Assembly: GCF_013141725.1 (NCBI RefSeq)
Contig: NZ_WHNZ01000061.1
Span: 186,001 to 250,000, forward strand
Length of the DNA stretch: 64,000 bases
Source of the DNA: Paenibacillus planticolens
GTDB lineage: Bacteria > Bacillota > Bacilli > Paenibacillales > NBRC-103111
Direction of reading: 5' to 3'
The stretch's first letter is position 1. Every line of letters starts with the position of its first letter. Below the pieces are notes generated by a model. The model made no database searches. It saw only the letters and a program-made list of their open reading frames with translations, and was not told the DNA's origin. Positions 18,343-27,185 of this stretch are shown piece by piece. Both the position numbers and the translations under genes were made by a program.

Positions 18343-20856
18343 TTACATCAAATATTGCGGATCAACATCCACGCTGATCATCAGCTTTTCCTTCGATGAG
18401 CGCTCTTCAAACCAAGCCACCGTCTGGCCGACAATCTCTGCTGCCTGATCTTCCCCACGATATTTTACCACGCATTGGAACCGATATCTATCTTTGATTC
18501 GGGAAATAGGCGATGCAACCGGGCCCAGCACGTCCATTTGGAACGTCTGATCTTGGGACACCGCTTCTGAAAACAAGTCAATTTGTTTCGTAGAATGCTG
18601 CGCAGCGATTTCTTTAAGCCTCATAACAAAAGCTTCCGCGAAGCGCACCAAGAGCGGCACCTGCTCATGTGAAAAAGTGACCAAAATCAATCGTTGATAA
18701 GGCGGATAGCCTAAATTTGCGCGTACATCCAGCTCATGGTTGGCAAACGCGATAAAGTCATGCTGACTTGCGTATTGCACGCTGTAATGCTCGGGAGTGT
18801 AGGTCTGGACGAACACTTCCCCTTGCTTTTCATGACGTCCGGCCCGCCCGGCAACTTGCGTCAAAAGCTGAAACGTCCGCTCCGCCGAACGAAAATCCGG
18901 AATATTCAGCACGGTATCCGCTGCGATAACCCCGACTAAGGTCACATCGGGAAAATCAAGCCCTTTGGCCACCATCTGCGTACCGAGCAGCACATCGGCC
19001 TGCTTTTCGCGGAACATCGTCAGCCACTTTTCATGCGATCCCTTCTCCGTCGTCGTATCGACATCCATCCGGATGACGCGGATGCCCGGGAAGATTTTGC
19101 CAAGCTCCTCTTCCACGCGCTGTGTGCCCGTGCCGAAATGGCGAATATGCTTAGACTGACAGCTGGGACACTCCGTAACCTCGCGTTCGGCATAACCGCA
19201 ATAGTGACAGCGCAGCATGCGCGAGCTCTGATGGTACGTAAGGGAAATGTCGCAATGCGGACATGACGAAACGTACCCGCATGTGCGGCACATGACGAAA
19301 GTCGCATACCCTCTCCGGTTCAGCAGCAAAACAATCTGTTCTTTCTTGTGTAACCGATCTTCAATCGCTTTATACAAGGCCGTGCTGAACATCGAGCGAT
19401 TTCCGCTTTTCAGCTCTTCCCGCATATCGATAATCGCGACAGGCGGCATCGGCCTGTTGGCTACCCGCTCTTTCATCGTCAGCAGTCTGTAAGGAGGCCG
19501 ATCCCGATCCCGGCGCCGCCTCGTCTTCTCCAAACTTTCCAGCGAAGGTGTCGCTGAGCCGAGCACAACCGCAGCTCCCTGCATGCTCGCTCGCTTAACG
19601 GCCACATCCCGGGTGTGATACTTGGGGCTCTCCTCCTGCTTGTAGGAGGACTCATGCTCCTCATCAATAATGATAAGTCCAATTTTCGTAAAAGGAGCAA
19701 AAATCGCGGAACGGGCGCCGATGACGACTTTCACTTGCTTGCGGGTGATTTTACGCCATTCGTCGTACCTTTCGCCGTTCGATAACCGGCTGTGCAGGAC
19801 GGCAACCAAATCGCCGAACCGCCCTTTAAAGCGTTCGACCATTTGCGGCGTCAGCGAAATCTCGGGAACGAGTACGATCGCTTCTTTGCCCATATCCAAG
19901 CATTGCTGGATGGATTGCAAATAGACTTCGGTTTTACCGCTGCCCGTAACGCCATGGAGAAGAAAGACCTCATGGCGCTCCTCAGCGACAGCATCCCGAA
20001 TTTCCGTGAAAACACGGCTCTGCTCCTCCGTTAACGAGAGCGGCTTCGTCCTCGCAAAAGCACGACCCGCATAGGGGTCGCGCATCACTTCGACTTCGCG
20101 CAGCTCGATCCATCCGCGATCGGCCAAGCTTTTGACCGTAGAAGCTCCCACCTCCACCGTTTCCATCAGCTCGGTTAGCCGAATGGCATAAGGATGCTCT
20201 ATCAAATAGCGCAGCACTTCCTGCTGCTTGTTCGCTCTCGCCGGAAGCTCCGATAAGGCTTGCTCCAGTCCGTTGCCGCCGGCCGGAGGGAAGACCGTCA
20301 GCGCCTTCTTGGTGCTCATGCGGTCTTTAACCATCTGGACTTCGGTCAAAATGCCTGCGCCCAGCAATTGCTTGATGAGGGCGCCATCCGCAGCGAAGCG
20401 TTCCATCAAAGCGTCCATCGGAACGGAGCCTTTGGATGCAACAAAGGCAACGATCGCCTGCAAATCCGGCATGTCCAGCAGCGACTGCTCGCCGGATTCC
20501 CTGCCTACTTCAATCGCCCGCTCATACTTCGCTTTGAGTGCGGCGGGCAGCATCGCTTGAAGCGCTGTGACTTCATGGCACAAATACATGCGGCTGATCC
20601 ATCTGCCAAGCAAGACAAGCTCGTCCGTCAAAGGAGGCACCAGGTCCAGGACGTTCTGTATAGGCTTAATCCGCTTCGCATCCAGCTGCGTTTCCTCATG
20701 CAATTCAACGACAAAGCCCTGAAGCACCCGGGGCCCGAAAGGCACGCCAACGCGGCTGCCTACCTCAACCCACTTCCGCAAAGAGGAAGGGACTTCATAG
20801 TCGAACGCCCGGTTCGTTTGTTTCGCAGGGACATCGACAATGACCTTGGCGTACAT
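18343..20856 (-). CDS. priA: Primosomal protein N' (replication restart helicase PriA)
   Basis: 837 aa. The N-terminal 3'-DNA-end-binding domain starts MYAKVIVDVPAKQTNRAFDY. The helicase core has GVTGSGKTEVY, DEEHESSYKQEE and LGSATPSLESL. Eight Cys in the CRTCGYVSSCPHC, CHYCGY and CPSCQS segments hold two zinc ions. It restarts stalled forks by loading the replicative helicase. Its ATG shares a base with the coaBC stop (TGATG). Confidence 0.98.
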   Translation of the reverse strand: MYAKVIVDVPAKQTNRAFDYEVPSSLRKWVEVGSRVGVPFGPRVLQGFVVELHEETQLDAKRIKPIQNVLDLVPPLTDELVLLGRWISRMYLCHEVTALQAMLPAALKAKYERAIEVGRESGEQSLLDMPDLQAIVAFVASKGSVPMDALMERFAADGALIKQLLGAGILTEVQMVKDRMSTKKALTVFPPAGGNGLEQALSELPARANKQQEVLRYLIEHPYAIRLTELMETVEVGASTVKSLADRGWIELREVEVMRDPYAGRAFARTKPLSLTEEQSRVFTEIRDAVAEERHEVFLLHGVTGSGKTEVYLQSIQQCLDMGKEAIVLVPEISLTPQMVERFKGRFGDLVAVLHSRLSNGERYDEWRKITRKQVKVVIGARSAIFAPFTKIGLIIIDEEHESSYKQEESPKYHTRDVAVKRASMQGAAVVLGSATPSLESLEKTRRRRDRDRPPYRLLTMKERVANRPMPPVAIIDMREELKSGNRSMFSTALYKAIEDRLHKKEQIVLLLNRRGYATFVMCRTCGYVSSCPHCDISLTYHQSSRMLRCHYCGYAEREVTECPSCQSKHIRHFGTGTQRVEEELGKIFPGIRVIRMDVDTTTEKGSHEKWLTMFREKQADVLLGTQMVAKGLDFPDVTLVGVIAADTVLNIPDFRSAERTFQLLTQVAGRAGRHEKQGEVFVQTYTPEHYSVQYASQHDFIAFANHELDVRANLGYPPYQRLILVTFSHEQVPLLVRFAEAFVMRLKEIAAQHSTKQIDLFSEAVSQDQTFQMDVLGPVASPISRIKDRYRFQCVVKYRGEDQAAEIVGQTVAWFEERSSKEKLMISVDVDPQYLM

Positions 20857-22076
20857 CAGGATTCCCTCGCTTTATCCGGCAGACGATCGGCGGCCAGCTC
20901 CAGCAGTCTGCGCGCCACATCTTTCTTGCTCTGTATAGGCAGAGCTTCTACGAGTCCGTCACGGTCGAAAATCCGCACGACGTTCGTATCTCCGCTAAAG
21001 CCTGCCCCTTCCTGGGACACGTCGTTCCCGACGATGAGGTCGCAATTTTTGCGGCTCAGCTTGTCCATCGCATGCTCGTCCAAACGCTCCGTTTCCGCAG
21101 CAAAGCCGATGACGAACTGATGCTTTTTCAGCGTACCCAGCTCCTGCAAAATATCCGGATTTTTCACCAATTCCAGCGTGAGCGAGTCGGACTTTTTCTT
21201 GATCTTTTGATCGGCGATAACCGCAGAGCGGTAGTCAGCGACCGCAGCCGCTTTGATCACCACATGACTTTCCTCAAAACGGGACAAAACCGCTTCGCGC
21301 ATATCCAGCGCGGATTGAATAGGAACAAGCTCTGCGCCGGCAGGCACGGGCAAAGCGCTTGGCCCTGATACCAAGGTCACCTTAGCACCCATACGCACAG
21401 CTTCTTCTGCGATGGCATAGCCCATTTTGCCTGAAGAATCGTTCGTAATATAACGAACCGGGTCAATGCGCTCTACGGTGCCTCCGGCTGTCACGAGCAC
21501 CCGCTTTCCTTCGAGAAGGCGAACTTCCCCCTGGAAATGCCGCTCGAGCGCGGCAAAAATTTCCTCCGGCTCCGCAAGCCGGCCTTTTCCGACATACCCG
21601 CACGCAAGCTGCCCTTCGCCCGGCTCAATGAAACGCACGCCACGGCTGAGCAAAGTCTGCATGTTCGTCTGCACAGCCGGATTTGCGTACATATGCACGT
21701 TCATCGCTGGCGCAACCCAGATCGGCGCGGTTGTGGCGAGCAGCGTAGTGCTAAGCATATCGTCGCCAAGTCCCAGCGCCAGTTTGCCGATCGTATTGGC
21801 TGTTGCCGGCGCAATCAGCACAAGATCGGCGCTATCCGCCAAGTTGATATGGGAAACAACGGAGGGATCTTTCTCATCGAAGGTATCCACAAATACATGA
21901 TGACGAGACAGCGTTTGGAACGTCAGCGGAGCTACGAACTGAACGGCAGAAGCTGTCATAATGACGCGCACCGATGCACCCGCCTGTGTGAGCTTGCTTG
22001 TAAGCGCAGCGGCTTTATAGGCGGCAATGCCTCCGCAAACGCCAAGTACAATCGTTTTACCTTGCAAAGCACTCAT
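20856..22076 (-). CDS. coaBC: Bifunctional phosphopantothenoylcysteine decarboxylase/synthetase
   Basis: 406 aa; makes 4'-phosphopantetheine for coenzyme A. The CoaC part (about 1-185) is a flavoprotein with GVCGGIAAYKA and the PAMNVHMYANP motif. The CoaB part has VTAGGTVERIDPVRYITNDSSG, and KKKSDSLTLELVKNPDIL near the CTP site. Standard fused form, in its Bacillus position between rpoZ and priA. Confidence 0.98.
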   Translation of the reverse strand: MSALQGKTIVLGVCGGIAAYKAAALTSKLTQAGASVRVIMTASAVQFVAPLTFQTLSRHHVFVDTFDEKDPSVVSHINLADSADLVLIAPATANTIGKLALGLGDDMLSTTLLATTAPIWVAPAMNVHMYANPAVQTNMQTLLSRGVRFIEPGEGQLACGYVGKGRLAEPEEIFAALERHFQGEVRLLEGKRVLVTAGGTVERIDPVRYITNDSSGKMGYAIAEEAVRMGAKVTLVSGPSALPVPAGAELVPIQSALDMREAVLSRFEESHVVIKAAAVADYRSAVIADQKIKKKSDSLTLELVKNPDILQELGTLKKHQFVIGFAAETERLDEHAMDKLSRKNCDLIVGNDVSQEGAGFSGDTNVVRIFDRDGLVEALPIQSKKDVARRLLELAADRLPDKARES

Positions 22077-22145
22077 GGGTATCCCCCTTCTATCCGCTAT
22101 TCTGAGAAAAAAATAACAACCACGAAGGGTTGTTGGGTAAGCGAT

Positions 22146-22367
22146 TTATTTCTCTTTCTCATTCTCTGTCGGCTCGATTTTCTCATAGCCAATGTAGTGG
22201 CCGTAAAGCTCTTCAAGCGCCAGACCAACATGCTTATGGGCTTTGTGGCCTTTCAAGTCTGATTTTGCGCCGTCACGAAGGGATCTCGCTCTTTTGGAAG
22301 CAGCGACAACGAGCGAATACTTGCTGTCGACAATGTCAAGCAGTTTATCAATTGAAGGATATAACAT
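22146..22367 (-). CDS. rpoZ: RNA polymerase omega subunit
   Basis: 73 aa; MLYPSIDKLLDIVDSKYSLVVAASKRAR is the conserved N-terminal region that latches the beta-prime C-terminus. The tail ends in EPTENEKEK. Its ATG directly abuts the gmk stop, so gmk and rpoZ are co-translated. Normal Bacillus length (YloH). Confidence 0.97.
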   Translation of the reverse strand: MLYPSIDKLLDIVDSKYSLVVAASKRARSLRDGAKSDLKGHKAHKHVGLALEELYGHYIGYEKIEPTENEKEK

Positions 22368-23006
22368 TTATTTCACCTCATCTATCCATTGTACGATTTT
22401 GGGATACATGCGCTCTTTTTTGCAATGTTCAGCCGTAAGAATCGCATGTATTTTGGAGCAAGCTGTTTCCACGTGATCATTTACGATAGCATAATCGTAG
22501 TGTTCCATCAAGCGGATTTCGTCAACGGCCACCGACATGCGGCTGCGGATCACCTCATCGGTTTCCGTACCACGGGTTACGATCCGGTTCTCAAGCTCAT
22601 CCAGCGAAGGCGGCAGCAAGAAAATAAACACGCCTTCGGAAAACTTTTGTTTGACTTGCAAAGCACCCTGCACTTCAATCTCCAAGATGACATCTTGGCC
22701 GGAGCGCAGCGTTTCTTCAACAAAACGTCTCGGCGTACCGTAGAAATTGCCTACATATTCCGCCCATTCCAACACTTCATCCGAATCAATCATCTGTTGG
22801 AATTGCTCCCGTGTTTTGAAGAAATAGTTGACACCGTCGACTTCCCCTTGTCTTGGAGAACGGGTTGTCGCCGATACGGAATACACGATATCCGGCGAGC
22901 ACTTGCGCAGCGCGGCGCACACCGTTCCTTTGCCGACACCGGATGGGCCGGATAAAACAATCAGAATACCTCTCTCACGGTCAAGAGTGTTCGTATTACT
23001 CGTCAT
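22368..23006 (-). CDS. gmk: Guanylate kinase
   Basis: 212 aa from ATG 23006, eight bases after AAGGA; the ATG at 23012 is too near the ribosome binding site. P-loop SGPSGVGKGT, the GMP site SATTRSPRQGEVDGVNYFF, and the lid region RRFVEETLRSGQDVILEI. It converts GMP to GDP and is a target of (p)ppGpp in Bacillota. The 5' end overlaps the remA stop, as in B. subtilis. Confidence 0.98.
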   Translation of the reverse strand: MTSNTNTLDRERGILIVLSGPSGVGKGTVCAALRKCSPDIVYSVSATTRSPRQGEVDGVNYFFKTREQFQQMIDSDEVLEWAEYVGNFYGTPRRFVEETLRSGQDVILEIEVQGALQVKQKFSEGVFIFLLPPSLDELENRIVTRGTETDEVIRSRMSVAVDEIRLMEHYDYAIVNDHVETACSKIHAILTAEHCKKERMYPKIVQWIDEVK

Positions 23007-23256
23007 GATCATCGTCCTTGTTGGAAAGTCTATGTGCTACCGTCTCTGGTTGTACTGCCGATAAGATCACATGATCGCTGTCCGTGATAATAACGGCACG
23101 GGTTCTTCTGCCGTATGTAGCGTCAATCAGCATGTGACGATCACGCGCCTCTTGAATGATCCTCTTGATCGGAGCCGATTCCGGACTCACAATCGAGATA
23201 ATACGGTTCGCCGATACAATGTTGCCGAACCCGATATTGATTAATTTGATAGCCAT
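22996..23256 (-). CDS. remA: Extracellular matrix regulator RemA (DUF370)
   Basis: 86 aa: MAIKLINIGFGNIVSANRII, a middle IDATYGRRTRAVIITDS and an acidic tail (DDDHDE). RemA is an atypical DNA-binding protein that forms a ring and activates matrix and osmoprotection operons in B. subtilis. Gene order yicC-remA-gmk is conserved in the Bacilli. The Arg-rich motif GRRTRA that contacts DNA is intact. Confidence 0.97.
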   Translation of the reverse strand: MAIKLINIGFGNIVSANRIISIVSPESAPIKRIIQEARDRHMLIDATYGRRTRAVIITDSDHVILSAVQPETVAHRLSNKDDDHDE

Positions 23257-23290
23257 TTAGGGCTTCCTCCTCGCGAAGCTCCATGCCGCT

Positions 23291-24190
23291 TCACTCGATA
23301 TTCTGTATTTGTTCGCGCATCTTTTCAAGCTCTGCTTTCATCGAAATGACTCTAGCCGTAGGCTCCGAGTGATTCGATTTGGACCCGATCGTGTTCACTT
23401 CCCGATTCATTTCTTGAATCAGAAAGTCCAATTTTCGTCCGACAGGCTCTTTCTCTGTAAGCAATTGATCGCATTGCCCGAAATGACTCTTCAGACGAGT
23501 CAATTCCTCATCCACATTTGAGCGATCTGCGAAAATCGCAATTTCTGTCGCCAGCCGCTGCTCATCGACAGGTGTCTGTTCCTGAAGGAGCGACTGAATT
23601 CTGCTCGTAAGCTTAGCCGCATAATCCTGCACGACCCCTGGCGCTAAAGCTTCCAGCTCCGTATGGATCCGTTTCAGCTCAGCCAAGCGCTCGCGAATAT
23701 CCTGCTCCAGAAATGCGCCTTCGCGCATCCGCATATCGGATAATTGGGCAACGGCCTCCTGCAAGCAGGCGCACAATTCCCGTTCGATCTCTTCGTCAGG
23801 CTCCTTGCGCAATTCTTTCATCTGAACGAGATCAGGAAGTCTTAATAAATCTTTGAGCCCGACCTGCTCGGCGTACCCATAGCGCCCTTTCAACTGCTCG
23901 GCAGCCTGTAAATAAGCATCTGCCAGTGCGAAGTCAACCGTTACGCTCTTGGTGGAAGCCGCTTCACGTTCCGCTGTGATGAAGACGTCGACGCGTCCTC
24001 TCCTCACAGCTTGCAGCACCGTTTTCTTCAAAGCGTCTTCAAAGACAGCCCATTCCTTGGGCATTCGAATCGACACTTCACTATACCTATGATTGACCGA
24101 TTTCACATCGATAAACACGTTGTATCCCGCAAAAGAACGATTCGCTTGTCCGAATCCGGTCATACTGCAAATCATCCTCATCACATCCAT
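23291..24190 (-). CDS. yloC: YicC family endoribonuclease (YloC)
   Basis: 299 aa in the longest form. YicC proteins are endoribonucleases; the family start is usually MI.SMTGFG, here MICSMTGFGQ at residues 6-15. So the true start may be the ATG at 24175 rather than 24190; several nearby ATG codons leave this open. The N-terminal domain carries VDVKSVNHRYSEVSIRMP and the C-terminal DUF1732 domain ends in EVNTIGSKSNHSEPT and VEMKAELEKMREQ-like helices. It is the first gene of the yicC-remA-gmk block. Confidence 0.94.
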   Translation of the reverse strand: MDVMRMICSMTGFGQANRSFAGYNVFIDVKSVNHRYSEVSIRMPKEWAVFEDALKKTVLQAVRRGRVDVFITAEREAASTKSVTVDFALADAYLQAAEQLKGRYGYAEQVGLKDLLRLPDLVQMKELRKEPDEEIERELCACLQEAVAQLSDMRMREGAFLEQDIRERLAELKRIHTELEALAPGVVQDYAAKLTSRIQSLLQEQTPVDEQRLATEIAIFADRSNVDEELTRLKSHFGQCDQLLTEKEPVGRKLDFLIQEMNREVNTIGSKSNHSEPTARVISMKAELEKMREQIQNIE

Positions 24191-24204
24191 TACCCTATTT
24201 TAAT

Positions 24205-26079
24205 TCATTTTGAAAGTGGGTACAAGTGGAAATCATGACGATTCGACTTTTCCCATACATACTTTGTCAAGTCTACGCACATCTCGTACGCCAGAAACGG
24301 GGTCATAAGGTAGATGCCGTTGAAGTAAGGCATTGCCGCATCCAGCAGCTCTTTGGCAATTTCCACGCCCATCGCCCGGCCTTCCGGACCCTTGAGTCCG
24401 CTCATCCGCGCCCTAACGTCGTCGGACAACCGGATGCCCGGCACTTCATTGTGCAAATATTCCGCATTCCCTCCGCTGGCGAGCGGCGCAATCCCGATGA
24501 AGACCGGTATATTCAGATGCTTGGTCGCTTCATAAATTTGTTCGATGAGCTTAGCGTCGTAAACCGGCTGCGTCATGATGTAATCGGCGCCGGCCTCGAT
24601 TTTGCGTTCCAAGCGCTGAACCGCTTTGTCCAAATGCTTGACATTCGGGTTAAAAGCAGCTCCTACCACGAAGTTAGCCTTCTGCTTCAGCGGCTTGCCG
24701 GAGAATGCGATCCCTTCGTTCAGCTGTTTGATCATCCGAATGATCTCGAAGGAGGTCAGATCGTAAACCGAGCTGGACCCGGGGAGATCGCCGAATTTGG
24801 CGGGATCGCCGGTCACGGCCAGCACATGGTCGATGCCCAGCGCGTGAAGCCCCATGAGATGGGACTGCGTCCCGATCATGTTGCGGTCGCGGCACGCGAT
24901 ATGAATCAGCGGACGCGCGCCAAGCTTATCCTGCACGAGGTAACCCAGTGCCAGATTGCTCATGCGTGTCACCGCGAGCGAATTGTCGGCCATTGTAATG
25001 GCGTCGACGTGCGCATCCTGCAGGGCCCTGGAGCCCTGCATAAATTTCTCGATGTCGAGATCCCGCGGGGGATCCAGCTCGACAATGACGGTTTTGCGCT
25101 GCTTCACGATTTCCAGCAGCGAGGGCTTGCCTGCCGGCGGCGCAGGCATCGCCGGCGCGGGCTCGAGCACGCGCACGCCCTGCGCGGGGGCCGCCGTGCC
25201 CGGCGCTGCCGGCACGTAGCCCTGCAGCGCCTTCGCGACTGCGGCGATATGCTCCGGCGTGGTGCCGCAGCAGCCGCCGATGATGCGCGCGCCAAGGTCG
25301 GCGAAGCGCAACGCGCTTTCGGCGAAGTACTGCGGCGTCGCCGCGTACGTGTACTGGCCGTCGACGTAGTCGGGCAGCCCCGCGTTCGGGAACGCGGAGA
25401 ACGGCACGCCGGCCAGCGGGGTCAGTTTCTCCATCGAGCGGAGAATCCCGTTCGGGCCGACGCGGCAGTTGAAGCCGATGACGTCGGCGCCCTCGTCACG
25501 CAGCCGCAGGAAAGCTTCCTGCAGCGGAACGCCGTCCTGCGTGCTGCCCGTTCCTTCGTTCGCAAACTGGCAAATAACCGGCAGTTCGCTCATACTGCGG
25601 ATGATGCGCAGCGCCAGCTGCAGCTCTTCCAGATCATAGAAGGTTTCCAGCAGCAAACCGTCGACAGGCGAATCCAGCAGAATGGAAATCTGCTCGCGCA
25701 GCGCTTCTTCGACATCAGCCGTGCGCACATTTTTGCGCTTGCCGGCACGGATCGAACCAATGGCTCCGACGACATAAGCGTCCTCTCCGACAGCTTTCCT
25801 CGCAAGCTCTACGCCGGCGCGATTAATCGCTTCAACGTCGCCTTCCAACCCGTATTTGGATAGTTTTTCTCTGTTGGCCGAGAACGTATTCGTTTCAATA
25901 AGACGAGCACCTGCCTCAAAATAACGGCGGTGCACATCAGCGACCGTTTCCGGTCTGAGCAAATTCAGTTCTTCATAAGAAATGCCCACAGGAAATCCCA
26001 TTTGATATAAATAAGTCCCCATAGCGCCGTCACCGGTCAAAATTTCCCGCTGCAGCGCCGCTCGAAGATCCAGTTTCAT
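24205..26079 (-). CDS. Bifunctional homocysteine S-methyltransferase / methylene-THF reductase (YitJ-like)
   Basis: 624 aa from ATG 26079 (MKLDLRAALQREILTGDGAM). GGGGAG six bases upstream decides this start; a longer reading to 26124 adds 15 residues with no ribosome binding site. The N-terminal half is a homocysteine methyltransferase with zinc Cys in NCRVGPNG and GGCCGTTPEH. A Pro/Ala linker (about 290-325) leads to a MetF-type FAD barrel with ITMADNSLA and YIMTQPVYDA. It couples methyl-THF formation with methionine synthesis. B. subtilis yitJ has a SAM riboswitch, but only 96 bases separate this gene from dapF and I see none. Confidence 0.94.
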   Translation of the reverse strand: MKLDLRAALQREILTGDGAMGTYLYQMGFPVGISYEELNLLRPETVADVHRRYFEAGARLIETNTFSANREKLSKYGLEGDVEAINRAGVELARKAVGEDAYVVGAIGSIRAGKRKNVRTADVEEALREQISILLDSPVDGLLLETFYDLEELQLALRIIRSMSELPVICQFANEGTGSTQDGVPLQEAFLRLRDEGADVIGFNCRVGPNGILRSMEKLTPLAGVPFSAFPNAGLPDYVDGQYTYAATPQYFAESALRFADLGARIIGGCCGTTPEHIAAVAKALQGYVPAAPGTAAPAQGVRVLEPAPAMPAPPAGKPSLLEIVKQRKTVIVELDPPRDLDIEKFMQGSRALQDAHVDAITMADNSLAVTRMSNLALGYLVQDKLGARPLIHIACRDRNMIGTQSHLMGLHALGIDHVLAVTGDPAKFGDLPGSSSVYDLTSFEIIRMIKQLNEGIAFSGKPLKQKANFVVGAAFNPNVKHLDKAVQRLERKIEAGADYIMTQPVYDAKLIEQIYEATKHLNIPVFIGIAPLASGGNAEYLHNEVPGIRLSDDVRARMSGLKGPEGRAMGVEIAKELLDAAMPYFNGIYLMTPFLAYEMCVDLTKYVWEKSNRHDFHLYPLSK

Positions 26080-26175
26080 CATAATCTCCCCGCTTACTAA
26101 AAAAATGTAGTTATACTGTATCACAAATGATGGGAGATATTAAGATAAACGTTTATCAATAATTCTGATAGATGG

Positions 26176-27009
26176 CTACTCCAACGTCCCCTGATACACT
26201 TCTTCGGCAGGTCCCGTCATATAAACGTGATTATCTTCTTCATTCCACTCGATGAACAGCTCTCCGCCTTTTAGCGAAACCGTAGCCTGACGGTCGGTAA
26301 GCCCGTTTAACACGGAAGACACAAGCGTCGCACAAGCACCGGTCCCGCAAGCAAGCGTAGGACCTGCGCCCCGCTCCCAAACGCGCATATCGGTGTAAGC
26401 GCGATTTCTTACGCTAACGAATTCAACATTGACTTTGCGCGGAAACATCGGGTGAACTTCCAGCTTCGGCCCCCACGTTGCAAGGTCAAAGTTGACCGCA
26501 TCCTCCACGTAAATCACACAATGCGGATTCCCCATTGAAACAGCCGTAAACCGAAACTCTCTGCCGTCCACTTCGATCGGATGATCGATGACTTTGGCCT
26601 CGTCTACGGTCGTAGGCACTTCAAGTCCTTGCAAAATCGGCTGCCCCATATCCACCCGGACCGTAGCGACTTTCCCCTCTTGCACATTCAGTTGGACCTT
26701 CTGTACTCCTGCTCCCAATGTTTCTACCGTAATCTCCGTCGATTCGGTAAGTTTGTGATCGTAAACATATTTAGACACACAACGAATCGCATTGCCGCAT
26801 TGCTCGGGCTCAGTCCCGTCGGAGTTAATAATACGCATTTTAAAATCCGCCTTCTCGGAAGGAAGAATATATACTAAGCCGTCGGCGCCAATTCCAAAAA
26901 ATCGGTTGCACAACCGGATCGCAAGCTGATCCACACCGGCAGGAAGTTCTTTTTCACCAGCTATGACAATAAAGTCGTTGCCTAAACCATGCAATTTTGT
27001 AAATTTCAT
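26176..27009 (-). CDS. dapF: Diaminopimelate epimerase
   Basis: 277 aa from ATG 27009 (MKFTKLHGLGNDFIV). A GTG at 27021 is in frame but overlaps the GGAG that would serve the ATG. Both catalytic Cys are present: EQCGNAIRC and ACGTGACAT. It converts LL- to meso-diaminopimelate for lysine and peptidoglycan. It sits between yloB and the yitJ-like gene, an insertion relative to the yloA-yloB-yloC order of B. subtilis. Confidence 0.97.
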   Translation of the reverse strand: MKFTKLHGLGNDFIVIAGEKELPAGVDQLAIRLCNRFFGIGADGLVYILPSEKADFKMRIINSDGTEPEQCGNAIRCVSKYVYDHKLTESTEITVETLGAGVQKVQLNVQEGKVATVRVDMGQPILQGLEVPTTVDEAKVIDHPIEVDGREFRFTAVSMGNPHCVIYVEDAVNFDLATWGPKLEVHPMFPRKVNVEFVSVRNRAYTDMRVWERGAGPTLACGTGACATLVSSVLNGLTDRQATVSLKGGELFIEWNEEDNHVYMTGPAEEVYQGTLE

Positions 27010-27131
27010 TGTGTTCAGCACTCCAAATGTGTGTTTTAGCCAATATCATAGCGTAAATAGGCTTGAATGCATAGCCCTTTCTCCCGTTTTTTTGCGTCGA
27101 TCTTCGATTTTGGCCTCGGTTCCCAAACAAC

Positions 27132-27172
27132 AAAAAACTGCCCCACAGGTCCATAAGACCATGTGAGACAGC
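27132..27172 (-). terminator. Intrinsic terminator of yloB-type ATPase
   Basis: On the minus strand an imperfect stem CTGTCTCACATGG / CCTGTGGGGCAG followed by six T, just after the stop at 27186. Confidence 0.8.
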
Positions 27173-27185
27173 TCCAAATCCAAGC

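Noticed and set aside
24226..25863. Long open frame of 545 codons on the plus strand opposite the yitJ-like gene
   Set aside because: Same effect as over recG: a shadow of a GC-rich, well-conserved coding region, with no start signal and no recognisable domain.
26080..26175. SAM riboswitch before the yitJ-like gene
   Set aside because: Only 96 bases separate it from dapF, without a terminator hairpin or the conserved S-box core.
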